This document shows positions 61,495-64,000 of a DNA stretch of 64,000 bases, in pieces (the first letter of the stretch is position 1; every line of letters begins with the position of its first letter). The notes under the pieces were generated by a model. The model was not told the DNA's origin, ran no database searches, and saw only the letters and a program-made list of their open reading frames with translations. The DNA is from KBS-96 sp963722585 (GTDB lineage Bacteria > Acidobacteriota > Terriglobia > Bryobacterales > Bryobacteraceae). The translations under genes and the position numbers were made by a program. Where the stretch lies: the NCBI GenBank assembly GCA_963722585.1, contig CAVRNU010000007.1, positions 1 through 64,000 on the forward strand, given 5' to 3'.

Positions 61495-63609
61495 ATGGCT
61501 CACACAGTTGAAATCGACCTTCATGGACTGAAGGTCACGTTAGAAACCGGCAAACTAGCCAAGCAGGCTAACGGCTCGGTCGTAGTGCGTTCCGGCGATT
61601 CAGTGGTTCTGGTGAGCGCTTGCGCAAATCAGTCGCCTAAGCCCGGAGCGAGCTTTTTCCCGCTGACTGTCGACTACCGGGAATACACATACGCCGCGGG
61701 GAAATTTCCGGGCGGATTTATAAAACGGGAGGGTCGGCCGTCGGAGAAGGAAGTTCTCACCAGCCGCTTGATCGACCGTCCGATACGGCCGCTGTTTCCC
61801 GAGGGATTCGGCAACGAGACGCAGGTCATCGCGCTGGTGCTGTCGGCCGATCCGAAGAACGATCCAGGCCCACTGGCAATCGTCGGGGCTGGAGCCGCGC
61901 TGGCGCTATCGGACATCCCGTTCCATCACGTTCTAGGAGGCGTTCGCGTCGGGTCGAGCGATGGCAAGCTGGTCGCCAATCCAAGCTACGACGAAACACG
62001 CGATGGCCAGTTGGGCATCGTGGTTGCCGGCACCGAGGAAGGCATTGTCATGGTCGAGGCCGGGGCGAACCAGGTCTCGGAAGAGAAAGTTGTCGAGGCG
62101 ATCGAGTTTGGCCACGACTGCTGCAAGCGGATCGCCAAAGGCATACGCGCACTGATGGCCCAGGCAGGCAAGCAGAAATGGGCGTATGAGCCGCCTCAGC
62201 CGAACGCGTCGATGGCGGAGAAGATTGCGGCCGAAGTCCGGCCCGAGCTGAGCGATGCGCTCAACACGCAGAAATACGCCAAGCTCGAAAGTTATAGCCG
62301 CGTTGACCAGGCGAAGAAGAAAGCCTTAGGACTGTTTGGAGAAGAAGAGCAGCCCGAAGCCGCAAAGCTCTTCGATGCGTTGAAAGAACGTATTTTCCGG
62401 GACGAGATGCTGAAGGAACGCCGCCGCCCGGATGGCCGGCGCTTCGATGAAATTCGCTCCATCTGGTGCGAGGTCGGAGTGCTTCCGCGAACTCACGGAT
62501 CGGCCATTTTCACGCGTGGTGAAACCCAAGCCCTGGTGACGACAACATTAGGAACCAAGGACGACGAGCAGCGGATCGAGCTGTTCGATCCCACCGAGAC
62601 TTCGAAGCGCTTCATGCTGCATTACAACTTCCCGCCGTTCAGTGTGGGCGAAGTCGGATTCATGCGGGGGCCGGGCCGCCGCGAGATCGGCCATGGAGCG
62701 CTGGCGGAGCGCTCGCTTAGTCCCGTAATTCCCGATGAAAAAGCGTTTCCATACACGCTGCGCGTGGTCAGCGACATTCTCGAGTCGAACGGTTCAAGTT
62801 CGATGGCGAGCGTCTGCGGCGGAACGTTGTCGCTGATGGACGCCGGTGTGCCGATTGTGGCTCCCGTGGCGGGCATTGCGATGGGCCTCGTGATGGAGGG
62901 CTCCGATTACGCCATTCTGACCGATATCGCCGGGGCGGAAGACCATTACGGCGATATGGATTTCAAGGTGGCGGGCACCAAGGATGGCATCACCGGGCTT
63001 CAAATGGATATCAAAATTCCAACGGTGACGACCAACATTATGCGAGAAGCTCTGGCGCAGGCCAAGAAAGCCCGGCTCGAGATTCTCAGCACCATGATTT
63101 CAACGCTTGCATCGCCGCGCGTCGAGCTATCTCAGTATGCGCCGCGCATCTACACCACCAAGATCCCGACCGATAAGATCCGCGAACTCATCGGACCGGG
63201 CGGCAAGGTCATTAAAGGCATCATCGACCAGACCGGCGTCAAAATCGACGTGGACGACGACGGTACCGTGAACATCTTCGCGTCCGACGGAGAATCGGCC
63301 AGCCGCGCCATGCAGATGGTAGCCGATATCGCCGCGGTAGCGGAAGTAGGTAAGACATACCTCGGCAAAGTGGTGCGAATCGCCGATTTTGGAGCCTTCG
63401 TCGAAATCTTCCCAGGCACCGACGGACTCTTGCACATCAGCGAAATTTCCGAAAGCCGCATCAAGGCCGTACGGGACGAGCTGAAAGAGGGAGACCAGAT
63501 CCTCGTCAAGGTCTTGGCACTCGAAGGCAACAAGATCAAGCTGAGCCGCAAGGCTATTTTGAAAGAACAGCGAGAAAAGTTAAAGGTGGTAGCCGAAAAA
63601 GCCGAATAG
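61495..63609 (+). CDS. pnp: Polynucleotide phosphorylase (polyribonucleotide nucleotidyltransferase)
   Basis: A 704-aa phosphorolytic 3'-5' exoribonuclease, central to RNA turnover. It has two RNase PH domains (the first with FPGGFIKREGRPSEKEVLTS RLIDRPIRPLFP, the second with FTRGETQALVTTTLG and the catalytic GAEDHYGDMDFKVAGT), a KH domain (IPTDKIRELIGPGGKVIKGI) and an S1 domain (GKTYLGKVVRIADFGAFVEI). Length is standard. The ATG lies 7 bp after an AAGGATG stretch. Confidence 0.97.
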   Translation: MAHTVEIDLHGLKVTLETGKLAKQANGSVVVRSGDSVVLVSACANQSPKPGASFFPLTVDYREYTYAAGKFPGGFIKREGRPSEKEVLTSRLIDRPIRPLFPEGFGNETQVIALVLSADPKNDPGPLAIVGAGAALALSDIPFHHVLGGVRVGSSDGKLVANPSYDETRDGQLGIVVAGTEEGIVMVEAGANQVSEEKVVEAIEFGHDCCKRIAKGIRALMAQAGKQKWAYEPPQPNASMAEKIAAEVRPELSDALNTQKYAKLESYSRVDQAKKKALGLFGEEEQPEAAKLFDALKERIFRDEMLKERRRPDGRRFDEIRSIWCEVGVLPRTHGSAIFTRGETQALVTTTLGTKDDEQRIELFDPTETSKRFMLHYNFPPFSVGEVGFMRGPGRREIGHGALAERSLSPVIPDEKAFPYTLRVVSDILESNGSSSMASVCGGTLSLMDAGVPIVAPVAGIAMGLVMEGSDYAILTDIAGAEDHYGDMDFKVAGTKDGITGLQMDIKIPTVTTNIMREALAQAKKARLEILSTMISTLASPRVELSQYAPRIYTTKIPTDKIRELIGPGGKVIKGIIDQTGVKIDVDDDGTVNIFASDGESASRAMQMVADIAAVAEVGKTYLGKVVRIADFGAFVEIFPGTDGLLHISEISESRIKAVRDELKEGDQILVKVLALEGNKIKLSRKAILKEQREKLKVVAEKAE

Positions 63610-63654
63610 ATAAGCAGCCAGTTCTACTCGTTTTGAAAATGCGAGACCTTCCTG

Positions 63655-63682
63655 AGCGGCCCGAACGGGCCGCTTATTTTTT
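63655..63682 (+). terminator. Rho-independent terminator after pnp
   Basis: GCGGCCC (63656-63662) and GGGCCGC (63667-63673) form a strong stem with a GAAC loop, followed at once by TTATTTTTT. It lies 46 bp after the pnp stop and ends the rpsO-pnp unit. Confidence 0.9.
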
Positions 63683-63683
63683 G

Positions 63684-64000
63684 GGGCAGGGTTGGTCATG
63701 AAACTCGGACACTCTCAGAACGTCGCTCCTCGCGAAGCGTTGGACGTTCCTGTAGGTCGCCGGCGGGCTCGACGGGCTCGAAGAGCATTCCTCCCGACAG
63801 CAAGCTAACCGGATGAGGATTTCGCTGCCTACGCCTATGATCAAGCAGCCGTTCACTTCTTCAGCGGCTCTTTGCGAGGAACCGGTACCCATAGGTTTGA
63901 CAAGGACAGTCGCAGGGGTTCCTCCTCCAAGGCCCAGGAATCGTAGAACTGCGCGGGCGTCAGAAGCTGGCCCTGGGTAGACGAATATGATGCACAACAT
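63684..64000. other. Window end, no confident gene
   Basis: A minus-strand frame is open across most of this stretch and runs off the window edge, but its translation shows no recognisable domain and is rich in Ser, Arg and Cys. I see no other gene here. Confidence 0.4.

Noticed and set aside
63674..64000. Minus-strand frame running off the window end
   Set aside because: No recognisable domain, and its start would overlap the pnp terminator region at the 3' end; evidence is too weak for a gene call.

Overview
The window is a GC-rich bacterial chromosome segment with tightly packed genes. Several things suggest an Acidobacteriota member, perhaps Solibacter/Bryobacter-like: a winged-helix/TolB-like/TPR regulator, large secreted TPR, haloperoxidase and phosphodiesterase proteins, a small protein of the 'SRNAVKH' type, and mosaic hairpin repeats at gene ends. 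This placement is inferred from gene style only; no rRNA is present.

Layout. 1-4.0 kb: end of a cation efflux gene, polX, and a NarL-type two-component pair. 4.1-6.0 kb: an IS1380-like element that splits a DoxX gene. 6.1-8.0 kb: an SDR/membrane-protein operon facing a doubly frameshifted tetR, with three copies of a palindromic operator between them. 8.1-14.7 kb: aldo/keto reductase, haloperoxidase, secreted TPR protein, frameshifted winged-helix/TPR regulator. 15.7-23.2 kb: an MdtABC-like RND efflux operon whose last gene is frameshifted. 23-31 kb: beta-propeller protein, tRNA-Ile(CAT), beta-helix protein, ECF sigma factor with anti-sigma, rsmA, gltX and a coupled carbamoyltransferase. 31-35.7 kb: AAA-ATPase remnant, acetyltransferase, AlaC-like aminotransferase, MFS transporter, frameshifted dienelactone hydrolase.

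35.7-40.9 kb is a nested insertion and the most unusual part. A 26-bp imperfect direct repeat, containing the start of a GH130-like gene, flanks a 5.2-kb block. Inside it lies a 4,067-bp transposon with 18-bp perfect terminal inverted repeats, an 8-bp target duplication and an IS1-family-like transposase. Its passengers are a small basic protein, a PIN-domain toxin-like protein coupled to an unrecognised 329-aa partner, a membrane-anchored protein and a 94-aa protein.

40.9-64 kb is mostly housekeeping: GH130-like enzyme, sigma factor, DUF1572, plsY-gpsA, thpR, mpg, a sugar isomerase-like protein, TRIC channel, an EF-G paralogue, serine hydrolase, phosphodiesterase, the kdp potassium pump operon with two tiny genes at its head, recX, two envelope helper proteins, rpsO and pnp. 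A family of about 75-120-bp inverted-repeat elements (five copies) sits at or across gene 3' ends. At least five single-base frameshifts and one internal stop occur in otherwise conserved genes; these could be real decay or assembly error.
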